From Pseudomonas sp. L5B5 (GTDB lineage Bacteria; Pseudomonadota; Gammaproteobacteria; Pseudomonadales; Pseudomonadaceae): a DNA stretch of 64,000 nt. A program made the position numbers and the translations under genes. How positions within the stretch are numbered: position 1 is the stretch's first letter; the number at the start of each line of letters is the position of its first letter. Of this stretch, positions 8,583-20,003 are shown in pieces. The DNA lies in assembly GCF_020520285.1 (NCBI RefSeq), contig NZ_CP084742.1, positions 4,464,001 to 4,528,000 of the forward strand, in the 5' to 3' direction. Under the pieces are notes generated by a model, which worked only from the letters and a program-made list of their open reading frames with translations, ran no database searches and had not been told where the DNA came from.

Positions 8583-9191
8583 TTACTCGGTCGGCTTCTT
8601 GTGCAGTTCGGCCTGTTCGGCCTCGTAGATCTGCTTGGCCAGGCGGGCGTTCTTGAAACGCCGTCGCAGCCAGAGGCACAAGCCCAGTACCAGCAGCGCG
8701 CCCAGCACCCACAGCTCGTACTTCTTGATGCTGCCGAGCATGCCTTCCATGACCGCGCCGAAATGGTAGGCCGCCTGCGCCAGGGCCACGGCCCAGATTG
8801 CCGCGCCGATGCCGTTGAGCAACAGGTAGCGGCCCGGCGGATAGCCGGAGAGACCGATGGCCACTGGCATGACGGTGCGCAGGCCGTAGACGAAGCGGAA
8901 ACTCAATACCCAGATGTCCGGGTGCTTGCGAATGTGCTCCAGCGCCCGGTCACCCATCATCTGCCAGCGCGGCTTGCGCGCCAGCAGCTTGCGGCCATGC
9001 TTGCGCCCCAGGAAGTACCACAGCTGGTCACCGGCATAGCTGCCAAAGAAGGCAACCACCATCACCAGGTTGATATCCATGTATCCACGGAACGCTAGAA
9101 ACCCGGCTAGAACCAGAATGGTTTCGCCTTCGAAAAACGTACCGAGAAAGAGGGCGAAGTAGCCGAAATCCTGAAGAAATTGTTGGAGCAT
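8583..9191 (-). CDS. DedA family membrane protein
   Basis: The 202-residue protein has the DedA (SNARE-associated/VTT) pattern: membrane-facing N-terminus, the FFEGETILVLAGFLA segment, GDQLWYFLGRKHG, then FRFVYGLRTVMPVAIG with the conserved Arg/Gly, and a C-terminal membrane anchor with a basic tail. The DedA family is implicated in lipid carrier recycling, membrane potential and resistance to cationic peptides. It is encoded divergently from hemB. The exact substrate cannot be read from sequence. Confidence 0.9.
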   Translation of the reverse strand: MLQQFLQDFGYFALFLGTFFEGETILVLAGFLAFRGYMDINLVMVVAFFGSYAGDQLWYFLGRKHGRKLLARKPRWQMMGDRALEHIRKHPDIWVLSFRFVYGLRTVMPVAIGLSGYPPGRYLLLNGIGAAIWAVALAQAAYHFGAVMEGMLGSIKKYELWVLGALLVLGLCLWLRRRFKNARLAKQIYEAEQAELHKKPTE

Positions 9192-9213
9192 TGTCTGGAT
9201 GCTGGCGAAATGA

Positions 9214-10413
<1,200 letters not shown>

Positions 10414-10431
10414 CCCTCCCAGGAACACGCG

Positions 10432-12651
10432 ATGAATACTGAAGGACTCTCAGAAGTTGCCGTAAAAGAAGCTCAGCCCGTGGTCGAGCAAGTGACCGAG
10501 ACCCCGCCGGAACTGGAGCCTGCTCCCGCGGCTCCGGTGGCCGAGGCGCAACCGGTGCCGGCCATCGTCATCCCCAACCTGGATGACAGCAGCCTGTACA
10601 TCCACCGCGAGCTGTCGCAACTGCAGTTCAACATCCGCGTGCTGGAGCAGGCGCTGGACGAGTCCTATCCGCTGCTGGAGCGCCTGAAGTTCCTGCTGAT
10701 CTTTTCCAGCAACCTGGACGAGTTCTTCGAGATCCGTGTTGCCGGCCTGAAGAAGCAGATCACCTTTGCCCGCGAACAGGCCGGCGCCGACGGCCTGCAG
10801 CCCCACCAGGCGCTGGCACGCATCAGCGAACTGGTGCACGGTCACGTCGACCGCCAGTACGCGATCCTCAACGACATCCTGCTGCCGGAACTGGAAAAGC
10901 ATCAGATCCGCTTCATCCGTCGCCGCTACTGGACCACCAAGCTCAAGACTTGGGTACGCCGCTACTTCCGCGACGAGATCGCGCCAATCATCACCCCCAT
11001 CGGCCTGGACCCGACGCACCCGTTCCCGCTGCTGGTGAACAAGAGCCTGAACTTCATCGTCGAGCTGGAAGGCATCGATGCCTTCGGTCGCGATTCCGGC
11101 CTGGCGATCATCCCGGCGCCGCGCCTGCTGCCCCGGATCATCCGGGTGCCGGAAGAAGTCGGCGGCCCCGGCGACAACTATGTATTCCTGTCGTCGATGA
11201 TCCATGCACACGCCGATGACCTGTTCCAGGGCATGAAGGTAAAAGGCTGCTATCAGTTCCGCCTGACCCGTAACGCCGACCTGGCGGTGGATACCGAGGA
11301 CGTCGAAGACCTGGCCCGCGCACTGCGCGGCGAACTGTTCTCGCGTCGCTACGGTGACGCGGTGCGCCTGGAAGTGGCCGACACCTGCCCGAAACACCTG
11401 TCGGACTACCTGCTCAAGCAGTTCAACCTGCACGAGACCGAGCTGTACCAGGTCAACGGCCCGGTGAACCTGACGCGCCTGTTCAGCATCACCGGCCTGG
11501 ACAGTCATCCGGAGTTGCAGCACCCGCCGTTCACCCCGCAGATTCCCAAACTGCTGCAGAACAGCGAGAACATCTTCAGCGTCATCAGCAAGCAGGACAT
11601 CCTGCTGTTGCACCCCTTCGAATCCTTCACGCCGGTGGTCGACCTGCTGCGCCAGGCGGCCAAGGACCCGCACGTGCTGGCGGTGCGCCAGACCCTGTAT
11701 CGCTCCGGTGCCAACTCTGAGATCGTCGACGCCCTGGTGGATGCGGCGCGCAACGGCAAGGAAGTCACCGCGGTGATCGAGTTGCGGGCGCGTTTCGACG
11801 AAGAGTCCAACCTGCAGATGGCCAGCCGCTTGCAAGCGGCCGGTGCGGTGGTGATCTACGGCGTGGTGGGTTTCAAGACCCACGCCAAGATGATGCTGAT
11901 CCTGCGGCGCGAGCAGGGTGAGATCGTGCGTTATGCGCACCTGGGCACGGGTAACTACCACGCGGCCAACGCTCGCCTGTACACCGACTACAGCCTGCTC
12001 ACCTCCGACGACGCCTTGTGCGAGGACGTCGGCAAGCTGTTCAGCCAGCTGATCGGCATGGGCAAGACCTTGCGCATGAAGAAGCTGCTGCATGCGCCGT
12101 TCACCCTGAAGAAGGGCATGCTCGACATGATCGCCCGGGAGACCCAGTTCGCCCTGGACGGCAAGCCGGCGCACATCATCGCCAAGTTCAACTCGCTGAC
12201 CGATCCGAAGATCATCCGTGCGCTGTACAAGGCCAGCCAGTCCGGCGTGCGCATCGACCTGGTGATACGTGGCATGTGCTGCCTGCGTCCGGGCATTGCC
12301 GGGGTGTCGCACAACATCCATGTACGGTCGATCATCGGCCGCTTCCTGGAGCACACCCGGGTGTTCTACTTCCTCAATGGTGGCGAGGAGCAGATGTTCC
12401 TTTCCAGCGCCGACTGGATGGAGCGCAACCTCGACAAGCGGGTCGAGACCTGCTTCCCGGTGGAGGGCAAGAAGCTGATCCTGCGGGTCAAGAAGGAGCT
12501 GGAGAGCTACCTGACCGATAACACCCACAGTTGGAGCCTGCAGTCCGACGGTCGTTATATCCGTAATACGCCGACCGGCAACCAGAACCCGCGCAGTGCC
12601 CAGGCCACGCTGCTGGAACGTCTCGGCAGCCCGGTATTGCCGGTGCGCTAA
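10432..12651 (+). CDS. ppk: polyphosphate kinase
   Basis: The 739-residue PPK1 makes inorganic polyphosphate from ATP. Residues 1-50 are a Pro/Ala/Glu-rich extension; the core follows with [12 protein letters not shown] at the start of the N domain. The two phospholipase-D-like domains carry the catalytic histidines H484 (KTHAKMM) and H503 (AHLGTGNYH), spaced 19 residues apart as H435 and H454 are in E. coli. It sits 18 bases after hemB and converges on ppx, the polyphosphate-degrading enzyme. The two share a terminator. Confidence 0.96.
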   Translation: MNTEGLSEVAVKEAQPVVEQVTETPPELEPAPAAPVAEAQPVPAIVIPNLDDSSLYIHRELSQLQFNIRVLEQALDESYPLLERLKFLLIFSSNLDEFFEIRVAGLKKQITFAREQAGADGLQPHQALARISELVHGHVDRQYAILNDILLPELEKHQIRFIRRRYWTTKLKTWVRRYFRDEIAPIITPIGLDPTHPFPLLVNKSLNFIVELEGIDAFGRDSGLAIIPAPRLLPRIIRVPEEVGGPGDNYVFLSSMIHAHADDLFQGMKVKGCYQFRLTRNADLAVDTEDVEDLARALRGELFSRRYGDAVRLEVADTCPKHLSDYLLKQFNLHETELYQVNGPVNLTRLFSITGLDSHPELQHPPFTPQIPKLLQNSENIFSVISKQDILLLHPFESFTPVVDLLRQAAKDPHVLAVRQTLYRSGANSEIVDALVDAARNGKEVTAVIELRARFDEESNLQMASRLQAAGAVVIYGVVGFKTHAKMMLILRREQGEIVRYAHLGTGNYHAANARLYTDYSLLTSDDALCEDVGKLFSQLIGMGKTLRMKKLLHAPFTLKKGMLDMIARETQFALDGKPAHIIAKFNSLTDPKIIRALYKASQSGVRIDLVIRGMCCLRPGIAGVSHNIHVRSIIGRFLEHTRVFYFLNGGEEQMFLSSADWMERNLDKRVETCFPVEGKKLILRVKKELESYLTDNTHSWSLQSDGRYIRNTPTGNQNPRSAQATLLERLGSPVLPVR

Positions 12652-12660
12652 GCACGACCG

Positions 12661-12708
12661 GCAACAAAAAAGGCCAGCCCGGATTGCCCGGCTGGCCTTT
12701 TTTGTTGC
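12661..12708. terminator. bidirectional terminator between ppk and ppx
   Basis: A long near-perfect stem (GCAACAAAAAAGGCCAGCC facing its complement) with A-run and T-run on either side, between convergent ppk and ppx. Confidence 0.92.
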
Positions 12709-12721
12709 CTGTGAGGCGGGC

Positions 12722-14224
12722 TCAGCCGACGTTGAGCACGATGCCGACCCGGGTCAGCCATTCCGACTCGAGGGCGAAGTCCGCCTGGGTCAGCTGGTTT
12801 TCATCCAGCCAGTTGGCCGGGAACTTCACGTTCAGCTGGTCGCCGCTGGCGCTGAGCTTCACCTGGGGCATCTGCTGGGTACCGCGGATGTGATGGAACA
12901 GGATGGCGAAGCGCAGCAACACGCACAGACGAATCAGCTTGATGCCGTCGTCGCCGAACTCGGCGAATTTTTCCTTGGGAATGTTGCGGCGGTGGCCGCG
13001 TACCAGCAGGGCCAGCATCTGCTGGTCCTCCCGGGAGAAGCCGGCCAGGTCCGAGTGCTCGATCAGGTAGGCGCCGTGCTTGTGGTAGTGATAGTGGGCA
13101 ATGTCCAGCCCCACCTCATGTACCTTGGCGGCCCAGCCCAGCAGTTCACGCCAGATGCCATCCTCCAGGTCCCAGTCGGCCGCGACCTGGTCGAAGGAGC
13201 GCAGGGCCTTGCCCTCGACCCGCGAGGCCTGTTCCAGGTCCACGTGGTAGCGCTCCATGAGCGAGCCGAGGGTGCGCTCGCGGACGTCTTCATGGTGATG
13301 GCGACCCAGCAGGTCGTAGAGCACGCCTTCGCGCAAGGCTCCTTCGCAGTGGTCCATGCGTTGCAGTTCCAGGGCGTCGAAGATCGCTTCGAGAATCGCC
13401 AGGCCGGCCGGGAAGATCGCCCGGCGGTCGGGCTTGATGCCTTCGAAGTCGATTTTCTCGGCATCGCCGAGCTTGAACAGCTTGCGCTTGAGCCAGGCCA
13501 GGCCTTCGGCATTGACCTCGCCGTTGCCCTGGCCCCCAGCCTTGAGAGCCAGGCCGATGGCACGGATGGTCCCGGAGGAGCCGATGGCTTCGTCCCAGGT
13601 CAGGCGATGCAGCGCGTGCTCGATGCTCATGATTTCCAGGCGCGCGGCGGTATAGGCCTGGGCGTAGCGAGCGGGCGTGATCTTGCCGTCGCGGAAGTAG
13701 CGCTGGGTGAAACTCACGCAACCCATTTGCAGGCTTTCACGCAGCAGGGGTTCGAAGCGTTGGCCGATGATGAATTCGGTGCTGCCGCCGCCAATGTCGG
13801 CCACCAGGCGTTTGCCCGGGGTGTCGGCGAGGGTATGGGACACGCCGAGGTAGATCAGCCGGGCTTCTTCACGACCGGAAATGACTTCCACCGGGTGCCC
13901 GAGGATCTCTTCGGCGCGGCGGATGAATTCGCCACGGTTGCGGGCTTCGCGCAGGGCGTTGGTGCCGACGATGCGCACGGTGCCCTGGGGCATGCCGTTG
14001 ATCAGCTGGGCGAAGCGCTTGAGGCAGTCGAGCCCGCGCTGCATGGACTCTTCGTTGAGCTGGCGTTCTTCATTGATGCCGGCGGCCAACTGAACCTTTT
14101 CACCCAACCGTTCGAGAATGCGGATTTCACCGTTCCGGGCCTTGGCCACGACCATGTGAAAGCTGTTGGAGCCCAGATCGATTGCGGCGATCAGGGACAG
14201 ATTCTTGGCTTGGGATTGGGGCAT
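12722..14224 (-). CDS. ppx: exopolyphosphatase (Ppx/GppA family)
   Basis: The 500-residue enzyme releases phosphate from polyphosphate chains and may also act on pppGpp. The N-terminal actin-like fold shows [14 protein letters not shown] (phosphate 1 loop), [12 protein letters not shown] and a second phosphate loop [11 protein letters not shown]. The C-terminal half is an HD-like helical domain with [15 protein letters not shown]. The start at 14224 (MPQSQAKN) is preferred to one 24 codons upstream, whose extra residues look non-coding. It faces ppk. Confidence 0.94.
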   Translation of the reverse strand: MPQSQAKNLSLIAAIDLGSNSFHMVVAKARNGEIRILERLGEKVQLAAGINEERQLNEESMQRGLDCLKRFAQLINGMPQGTVRIVGTNALREARNRGEFIRRAEEILGHPVEVISGREEARLIYLGVSHTLADTPGKRLVADIGGGSTEFIIGQRFEPLLRESLQMGCVSFTQRYFRDGKITPARYAQAYTAARLEIMSIEHALHRLTWDEAIGSSGTIRAIGLALKAGGQGNGEVNAEGLAWLKRKLFKLGDAEKIDFEGIKPDRRAIFPAGLAILEAIFDALELQRMDHCEGALREGVLYDLLGRHHHEDVRERTLGSLMERYHVDLEQASRVEGKALRSFDQVAADWDLEDGIWRELLGWAAKVHEVGLDIAHYHYHKHGAYLIEHSDLAGFSREDQQMLALLVRGHRRNIPKEKFAEFGDDGIKLIRLCVLLRFAILFHHIRGTQQMPQVKLSASGDQLNVKFPANWLDENQLTQADFALESEWLTRVGIVLNVG

Positions 14225-14733
14225 GGCTGGGGGTCTCGGTCGATAACCTCGCCATCCTGCCACGATCAACGGCTCGCGCCAACGCACAGTGGCCAATGCG
14301 TTGATTCAACGCACAAAAGCCTGCGCCAGGCGGCATTCTCCTGGTCGCTGGCTATGCCTGCATACCTGGTTGTCCTGGCAGTGCCGGCCGCGTTGGGGCA
14401 AGCGGCTGGAAGGCCTGCGAGTGAGGTGACGCAAGAGGACGAGGTTACCGTTCATCCGGCGCCAGGGCTCATCGACGGCAGGCCGGGGCGGGGTGGTTAC
14501 TGTTCCCGGCCCTGCCACAAGCCTTCTGGAAGGCATGTTCAGGCATCGCGCAGGGAGTGCCGTGGGCTGGAGCGGGTGGTGCGCGATGGCTCGTTGTCCC
14601 CACTTCCTGCCCGTCTGAGCTATACCCAAACTCAAGGGGCATTATAGTTAGAGTCAATCACCTGCGGCTTCCTGAACGCGGGAAGGGCAGATATGATGGG
14701 CCACGTTTTTTTGCTTACAACCTGGAGAATTCC
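14225..14733. other. 509-base gap between ppx and trxA
   Basis: I see no supported gene here. It must hold the divergent promoters of ppx and trxA. A perfect palindrome, TGCGTTGA-T-TCAACGCA, at 14297-14313 is 73 bases ahead of ppx and may be an operator. Short open frames in the gap have no recognisable content. Confidence 0.6.
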
Positions 14734-15063
14734 ATGAGCAGCGATCTCATCAAACACGTCAGCGACGCCAGCTTCGAGACCGACGTACTCAAGGCCGAAG
14801 GCGCTGTACTGGTCGACTACTGGGCTGAGTGGTGCGGCCCATGCAAAATGATCGCTCCGGTGCTGGACGAAATTGCTGAAACCTACAAGGGCAAGCTCAC
14901 CGTTGCCAAGCTGAACATCGACGAGAACCAGGAAACCCCGGCCAAGCACGGCGTACGTGGTATCCCGACTCTGATGCTGTTCAAGAACGGTAACGTTGAA
15001 GCCACCAAGGTGGGTGCGCTGTCGAAGTCGCAGCTGGCTGCTTTCCTCGACGCCAACATCTGA
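14734..15063 (+). CDS. trxA: thioredoxin 1
   Basis: The 109-residue protein is a classical thioredoxin with the redox centre WCGPC near residues 33-37, the structural cis-Pro in GIPTLMLF and the buried Asp in LVDYWAEW. It reduces protein disulfides in the cytoplasm. The ATG at 14734 follows CTGGAG with good spacing; longer open frame upstream is not coding. rho lies downstream beyond a terminator, as in other gamma-proteobacteria. Confidence 0.97.
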   Translation: MSSDLIKHVSDASFETDVLKAEGAVLVDYWAEWCGPCKMIAPVLDEIAETYKGKLTVAKLNIDENQETPAKHGVRGIPTLMLFKNGNVEATKVGALSKSQLAAFLDANI

Positions 15064-15083
15064 ACGTCGATTTAAGCGTGATC

Positions 15084-15114
15084 GAAAAGGCCCCGCAAAA
15101 TGCGGGGCTTTTTC
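15084..15114 (+). terminator. Rho-independent terminator of trxA
   Basis: Stem with CCCCGC / GCGGGG core extended by an A-run pairing with a T-run; 5-base loop AAAAT. Confidence 0.92.
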
Positions 15115-15309
15115 GTAATTGAGGGCTAGACGCTCCGAAACTCAGGTGTTACATTCGGCCCCGCACTGGTTTCTCCAGTGCCCCCTGCAAGCCGTCGCCG
15201 ACGCTCTCCTTTTCGAATAAGTACGCGATCCTGTCGCCTTCTCCGCGGCGCGGCCTCATTAAGCCAAAAGCTTAATTTCCCCCTCTATAAATGATTACGT
15301 CATTCCTAT
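15115..15309 (+). promoter_or_regulatory. rho leader region
   Basis: About 195 bases between the trxA terminator and rho. The segment 15160-15245 is poor in G relative to C and T on the coding strand, as Rho-binding leaders are, and a small ATTAAGC / GCTTAAT stem sits at 15258-15276. Autoregulation of rho through its leader is known in E. coli; here it is inference. Confidence 0.35.
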
Positions 15310-16569
15310 ATGAACCTGACTGAACTCAAGCAAAAGCCGATTACCGAACTGCTCGAATTGGCCGAACAGATGGGCATAGAAAATATGGCCCGTTCGCGCA
15401 AGCAGGACGTGATTTTCTCCCTGCTGAAAAAGCACGCGAAAAGCGGTGAGGAAATCTCCGGTGATGGCGTGCTGGAGATCCTCCAGGACGGCTTCGGCTT
15501 CCTTCGCTCCTCCGACGCCTCCTACCTGGCCGGCCCGGACGATATCTACGTATCGCCAAGCCAGATCCGTCGCTTCAACTTGCGCACCGGTGACACCATC
15601 GTTGGCAAGATCCGCCCTCCAAAGGAAGGCGAGCGTTACTTCGCGCTGCTCAAGGTCGACACGATCAACTACGACCGTCCCGAGAACGCCAAGAACAAGA
15701 TCCTGTTCGAGAACTTGACTCCGCTGTTCCCCAACGATCGTCTGAAGATGGAGGCCGGCAACGGCTCCACCGAAGACCTCACCGGTCGTGTCATCGACCT
15801 GTGCGCCCCGATCGGCAAAGGCCAGCGTGGCCTGATCGTCGCCCCGCCGAAAGCCGGTAAAACGATCATGCTGCAGAACATTGCGGCCAACATCACCCGC
15901 AACAATCCCGAGTGCCACTTGATCGTCCTGCTGATCGACGAGCGCCCGGAAGAAGTGACCGAGATGCAGCGTACCGTGCGCGGCGAAGTGGTCGCGTCCA
16001 CCTTCGACGAGCCACCAACCCGCCACGTGCAAGTGGCCGAGATGGTGATCGAGAAGGCCAAGCGCCTGGTTGAGCACAAGAAGGACGTGGTGATCCTGCT
16101 GGACTCCATCACCCGTCTGGCCCGTGCCTACAACACCGTGATCCCGAGCTCTGGCAAGGTGCTGACCGGTGGTGTCGATGCTCACGCCCTGGAGAAACCC
16201 AAGCGTTTCTTCGGTGCCGCGCGGAACATCGAGGAAGGCGGTTCGCTGACCATCATCGCTACCGCGCTGGTCGAGACCGGCTCGAAGATGGACGAAGTGA
16301 TCTACGAAGAGTTCAAGGGTACCGGCAACATGGAGCTGCCCCTGGACCGTCGTATCGCCGAGAAACGCGTGTTCCCGGCCATCAACATCAACAAGTCCGG
16401 TACCCGCCGCGAAGAGCTGCTGACTGCCGATGACGAGCTGCAACGCATGTGGATCCTGCGCAAGCTGCTGCATCCCATGGATGAAGTCGCTGCCATCGAG
16501 TTCCTGATCGACAAGCTGAAGCAGACCAAGACCAACGATGAATTCTTCCTGTCGATGAAACGCAAGTAA
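15310..16569 (+). CDS. rho: transcription termination factor Rho
   Basis: The 419-residue protein is full length for Rho. The N-terminal RNA-binding domain has [19 protein letters not shown]; the ATPase domain has Walker A APPKAGKT near residue 180, Walker [17 protein letters not shown] and the Q-loop/R-loop region [25 protein letters not shown]. It forms a hexameric RNA helicase that ends transcription. It is separated from trxA by a leader and followed by its own terminator. Confidence 0.97.
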   Translation: MNLTELKQKPITELLELAEQMGIENMARSRKQDVIFSLLKKHAKSGEEISGDGVLEILQDGFGFLRSSDASYLAGPDDIYVSPSQIRRFNLRTGDTIVGKIRPPKEGERYFALLKVDTINYDRPENAKNKILFENLTPLFPNDRLKMEAGNGSTEDLTGRVIDLCAPIGKGQRGLIVAPPKAGKTIMLQNIAANITRNNPECHLIVLLIDERPEEVTEMQRTVRGEVVASTFDEPPTRHVQVAEMVIEKAKRLVEHKKDVVILLDSITRLARAYNTVIPSSGKVLTGGVDAHALEKPKRFFGAARNIEEGGSLTIIATALVETGSKMDEVIYEEFKGTGNMELPLDRRIAEKRVFPAININKSGTRREELLTADDELQRMWILRKLLHPMDEVAAIEFLIDKLKQTKTNDEFFLSMKRK

Positions 16570-16586
16570 CATCGCCGGGTCGAGCG

Positions 16587-16610
16587 AAAGCCGGGGCAAC
16601 CCGGCTTTTT
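16587..16610 (+). terminator. Rho-independent terminator of rho
   Basis: Stem AAAGCCGGG / CCCGGCTTT, 4-base loop, T-run of five. Confidence 0.88.
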
Positions 16611-16692
16611 GCTGTCTGCACTTTGGCCATTGCGGCCTGAACGGCGCTACACTCTGCACCCCCGATCGATACGGCCAACACGAGGCTCATGC

Positions 16693-18159
16693 ATGCAGTA
16701 TCGCGATTTGCGCGACTTCATCCGTGGCCTGGAACAGCGCGGTGAACTCAAGCGCATCCAGGTTCCCATCTCTCCTGTCCTGGAAATGACTGAAGTCTGC
16801 GACCGCACCCTGCGCGCCAAGGGCCCGGCGCTGCTGTTCGAAAACCCCACGGGTTTCGACATCCCGGTGCTGGGCAACCTGTTCGGCACGCCTGAGCGCG
16901 TGGCCATGGGCATGGGCGCCGAATCCACTGACGAGTTGCGCGAGATCGGCAAGCTGCTGGCGTTCCTCAAGGAGCCCGAGCCACCCAAGGGTTTGAAGGA
17001 CGCCTGGTCCAAGCTGCCGATCTTCAAGAAGGTCGTGTCGATGGCGCCGAAGGTGGTCAAGGATGCGGTGTGTCAGGAGATAGTGGTCGAGGGCGATGAT
17101 GTCGACCTCTCGCAGCTGCCGATCCAGCACTGCTGGCCAGGTGACGTGGCGCCGCTGATCACCTGGGGCCTGACGGTGACCCGTGGCCCGAACAAGGACC
17201 GGCAAAACCTGGGCATCTATCGCCAGCAGGTGATCGGTCGCAACAAGCTGATCATGCGCTGGCTGAGCCACCGTGGTGGCGCGCTGGATTACCGCGAGTG
17301 GTGCGAAAAGCACCCAGGCCAGCCATTCCCGGTGGCCGTGGCCCTGGGCGCCGACCCAGCCACCATTCTTGGCGCCGTGACCCCGGTGCCGGACACCCTT
17401 TCCGAATACGCCTTCGCCGGCCTGCTGCGGGGCAATCGCACTGAGCTGGTGAAGTGCCGCGGCAATGACCTGCAGGTGCCAGCCACTGCGGAGATCATCC
17501 TCGAAGGTGTGATTCACCCGGGCGAAATGGCACCGGAAGGCCCGTATGGCGACCACACCGGCTATTACAACGAGGTGGACAGCTTCCCGGTATTCACCGT
17601 GGAGCGCATCACTCATCGCACCAAGCCGATCTATCACAGCACCTACACCGGGCGTCCGCCGGATGAGCCGGCGATCCTCGGCGTGGCGCTGAACGAAGTG
17701 TTCGTGCCGATCCTGCAGAAGCAATTCCCGGAAATCACCGACTTCTACCTGCCGCCCGAGGGCTGCTCGTACCGCATGGCGGTGGTGACCATGAAGAAGC
17801 AGTACCCGGGCCACGCCAAGCGCGTAATGCTGGGTGTGTGGTCGTTCCTGCGACAGTTCATGTACACCAAGTTCGTTATCGTCACCGACGACGATATCAA
17901 TGCCAGGGACTGGAACGACGTGATCTGGGCCATCACCACGCGCATGGACCCCAAGCGCGACACGGTGATGATCGACAACACCCCGATCGACTACCTCGAC
18001 TTCGCCTCGCCGGTGTCCGGCCTGGGGTCGAAGATGGGGCTCGACGCCACTCACAAGTGGCCCGGAGAAACCACCCGAGAGTGGGGACGGGTCATCGTCA
18101 AGGATGAGGCGGTCACCCGCCGGATCGATGCCATCTGGAATCAATTAGGAATAGATTGA
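16693..18159 (+). CDS. ubiD: UbiD, 3-octaprenyl-4-hydroxybenzoate decarboxylase
   Basis: The 488-residue enzyme decarboxylates 4-hydroxy-3-polyprenylbenzoate in ubiquinone synthesis using prenylated FMN. The sequence starts [22 protein letters not shown] and includes the prFMN-binding and catalytic segments [19 protein letters not shown] and [11 protein letters not shown]. The ATG at 16693 gives the standard N-terminus; 28 further upstream codons are not conserved-looking. Its stop overlaps the next gene's start (TGATG), so it is co-transcribed with the flavin reductase. Confidence 0.95.
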   Translation: MQYRDLRDFIRGLEQRGELKRIQVPISPVLEMTEVCDRTLRAKGPALLFENPTGFDIPVLGNLFGTPERVAMGMGAESTDELREIGKLLAFLKEPEPPKGLKDAWSKLPIFKKVVSMAPKVVKDAVCQEIVVEGDDVDLSQLPIQHCWPGDVAPLITWGLTVTRGPNKDRQNLGIYRQQVIGRNKLIMRWLSHRGGALDYREWCEKHPGQPFPVAVALGADPATILGAVTPVPDTLSEYAFAGLLRGNRTELVKCRGNDLQVPATAEIILEGVIHPGEMAPEGPYGDHTGYYNEVDSFPVFTVERITHRTKPIYHSTYTGRPPDEPAILGVALNEVFVPILQKQFPEITDFYLPPEGCSYRMAVVTMKKQYPGHAKRVMLGVWSFLRQFMYTKFVIVTDDDINARDWNDVIWAITTRMDPKRDTVMIDNTPIDYLDFASPVSGLGSKMGLDATHKWPGETTREWGRVIVKDEAVTRRIDAIWNQLGID

Positions 18160-19127
18160 TGCGTGTAACCTTGCAGCCCTCCGGAGCCGTGCTAGAGACA
18201 CTGCCCGGCGAGCGTATTCTCGATGCGGCGAGGCGTCTGGGATACGACTGTCCCCAGAGCTGCCGCAATGGCAACTGTCATGTGTGTGCGGCCCTGCTGG
18301 TGGAAGGCAGCGTGGAGCAGGCCGGCGATGTGCGTGACCACGGCGAGTTCTACACTTGTATCGCGCAGCCGCTGCAAGACTGCATCGTATTGTGGGATGG
18401 CGTCCTTGCGCTGGGAGAGTTGCCGGTGCGCAGCCTGTCGTGTCAGCTCATTGAGTGCCTGGAGGTCGGCGGCGATGTCTGGCGGGTCAGGCTGCGGGCG
18501 CCGGCGGGCAAGCTTCCCCGCTATCACGCCGGCCAGTACCTCATGCTGGAGCGAGACAACGGCGAGAAGTCGGCCTTCTCCCTGGCCTCGGCCCCGCATC
18601 GCGGACGGGACCTGGAGCTGCATGTGCTGGCCCGGGAGAACAGCGCGCAAAGCCTGATAGAACAACTTCAGCGCAATGGCATGGCGCGGGTCGAGTTGCC
18701 GTTCGGCGATACTCACCTGGCCGAGTTGCCCGATGGCCCGCTGGTGCTGATTGCCGCCGGCACCGGCATGGCGCAGATGCACAGCCTGATCGAGCATTGC
18801 CGGGCCAAGGGTTTCAAGCACCCGGTGCATTTGTACTGGGGCGTGCGTCGCCCCGAAGATTTCTACCAGCTGGAACACTGGGACCAATGGCAGCAACTGC
18901 CCAATCTCTACCTGCACAAGGTGGTCAGCGACCTGTGTGGCTGGGAAGGGCGCTGCGGCATGCTGCATGAAGCGGTCAGCGAGGACATCAGCGACCTTTC
19001 GTCGGTGTATGTCTATGCCAGTGGCTCGCCGGCGATGATCTACGCCACCCTCGATGCCCTGGTGAACTCAGGGATGGATGCGCACCAGATGCGCGCCGAC
19101 GTATTCGCCTACGCCCCGCGATCCTGA
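18159..19127 (+). CDS. NAD(P)H-flavin reductase with 2Fe-2S ferredoxin domain
   Basis: The 322-residue protein has a plant-type ferredoxin domain (residues 1-90) with the cluster cysteines in CPQSCRNGNCHVCAA and a later YTCIAQP. An FAD/FMN-binding barrel (YHAGQYLMLERD, then AFSLASAPH) and an NAD(P)-binding domain (VLIAAGTGMAQMHSLIEH) follow. Homologues are often labelled CDP-6-deoxy-delta-3,4-glucoseen reductase (AscD-like). The tight overlap with ubiD suggests it supplies reduced flavin, perhaps for the prenyl-FMN cofactor or the ubiquinone path. That link is inference. Confidence 0.85.
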   Translation: MRVTLQPSGAVLETLPGERILDAARRLGYDCPQSCRNGNCHVCAALLVEGSVEQAGDVRDHGEFYTCIAQPLQDCIVLWDGVLALGELPVRSLSCQLIECLEVGGDVWRVRLRAPAGKLPRYHAGQYLMLERDNGEKSAFSLASAPHRGRDLELHVLARENSAQSLIEQLQRNGMARVELPFGDTHLAELPDGPLVLIAAGTGMAQMHSLIEHCRAKGFKHPVHLYWGVRRPEDFYQLEHWDQWQQLPNLYLHKVVSDLCGWEGRCGMLHEAVSEDISDLSSVYVYASGSPAMIYATLDALVNSGMDAHQMRADVFAYAPRS

Positions 19128-19159
19128 TCCTGGCAGGAGCCTCTCTCGCGTTATAACTT

Positions 19160-19215
19160 GATATATAACTCAACGATATTTATTCAAACTGATAAATATC
19201 GGTAGGTTATATATC
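19160..19215. promoter_or_regulatory. 56-bp nested AT-rich palindrome upstream of chaC
   Basis: Outer arms GATATATAAC (19160-19169) and GTTATATATC (19206-19215) and inner arms GATATTTAT (19175-19183) and ATAAATATC (19192-19200) are all perfect, with 5-base spacers between outer and inner arms and an 8-base centre. It lies in an AT-rich patch, 128 bases before chaC, in a GC-rich genome. It may be a double operator or a structured RNA element; there is no T-run to make it a classical terminator. Confidence 0.6.
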
Positions 19216-19342
19216 AGTCCTTCAAGTTAAGTAGTGCTAGTTGCCTTCATTTAACTTGCCTTGAAAGTCATGTGTCTTGTCGTTACTGCCAGGCGTTCTA
19301 TTAAGTAACTTCTTTTGCGCGGGGAGCCGAACGCTATTTGCC

Positions 19343-19984
19343 ATGACAGCCCTTGAATCCGCTTATCTGAATCTGGCTTACCCTCCACGGCTCGATCTTG
19401 GGCCGCAGCTCACCCACGAACAGCTTCGCAGCTCCATGCACTCCACCATGGACCGACACAAGGGCGGGCCGGTCTGGTTGTTCGCCTACGGTTCGTTGAT
19501 CTGGCGTCCGGAGTGTTCGGCGGTCGAGCGCGTACGCGGACGGGTGCATGGCTACCATCGCGGCCTCTATCTGTGGTCCCACGAACATCGAGGAACGCCC
19601 GAGCGACCGGGCCTGGTATTTGGCCTGGACCGTGGCGGTTCCTGCAGTGGCTTCGCCTATCGGTTGCCACAGGAGCGCCTGGAAGAATCGCTGTACGCCC
19701 TGTGGCAGCGGGAAATGCCCTTTCCTTCCTACCGTCCGCACTGGCTCAACTGCCGTCTCGAAGACGGCAATCAGGTTCAGGCGCTGGGATTCGTACTGGA
19801 ACGCCACCTGCCCAGCTACGCCGGCAACCTGCCGGATCATGTGCTGAGCCAGGTGTTCGAAAGCGCCTGCGGGCGGTATGGCACCACCCGCGACTACGTC
19901 GAGCAGACCGTCCAGGCGCTGCGCAGCCACGCCATGCCGGATCGCAACCTCGAGGCGCGGCTCAAGCGCTGCAGGGCTTGCTGA
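19343..19984 (+). CDS. ChaC-family gamma-glutamylcyclotransferase
   Basis: The 213-residue protein has the ChaC signature: WLFAYGSLIWRPE (substrate loop YGSL), RVHGYHRGLYLWS, and a conserved Glu in RLPQERLEE that serves as the catalytic acid in this fold. ChaC proteins split glutathione into 5-oxoproline and Cys-Gly. The ATG at 19343 matches the domain start; an in-frame start 22 codons upstream is less likely. An AT-rich nested palindrome lies upstream. A role in recovering sulfur from glutathione is inference. Confidence 0.87.
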   Translation: MTALESAYLNLAYPPRLDLGPQLTHEQLRSSMHSTMDRHKGGPVWLFAYGSLIWRPECSAVERVRGRVHGYHRGLYLWSHEHRGTPERPGLVFGLDRGGSCSGFAYRLPQERLEESLYALWQREMPFPSYRPHWLNCRLEDGNQVQALGFVLERHLPSYAGNLPDHVLSQVFESACGRYGTTRDYVEQTVQALRSHAMPDRNLEARLKRCRAC

Positions 19985-20003
19985 GGACGGCTGTCCTGGC
20001 GGT

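Noticed and set aside
12596..14647. 683-codon plus-strand open frame opposite ppx
   Set aside because: It overlaps the end of ppk and is antisense to a well-supported exopolyphosphatase.
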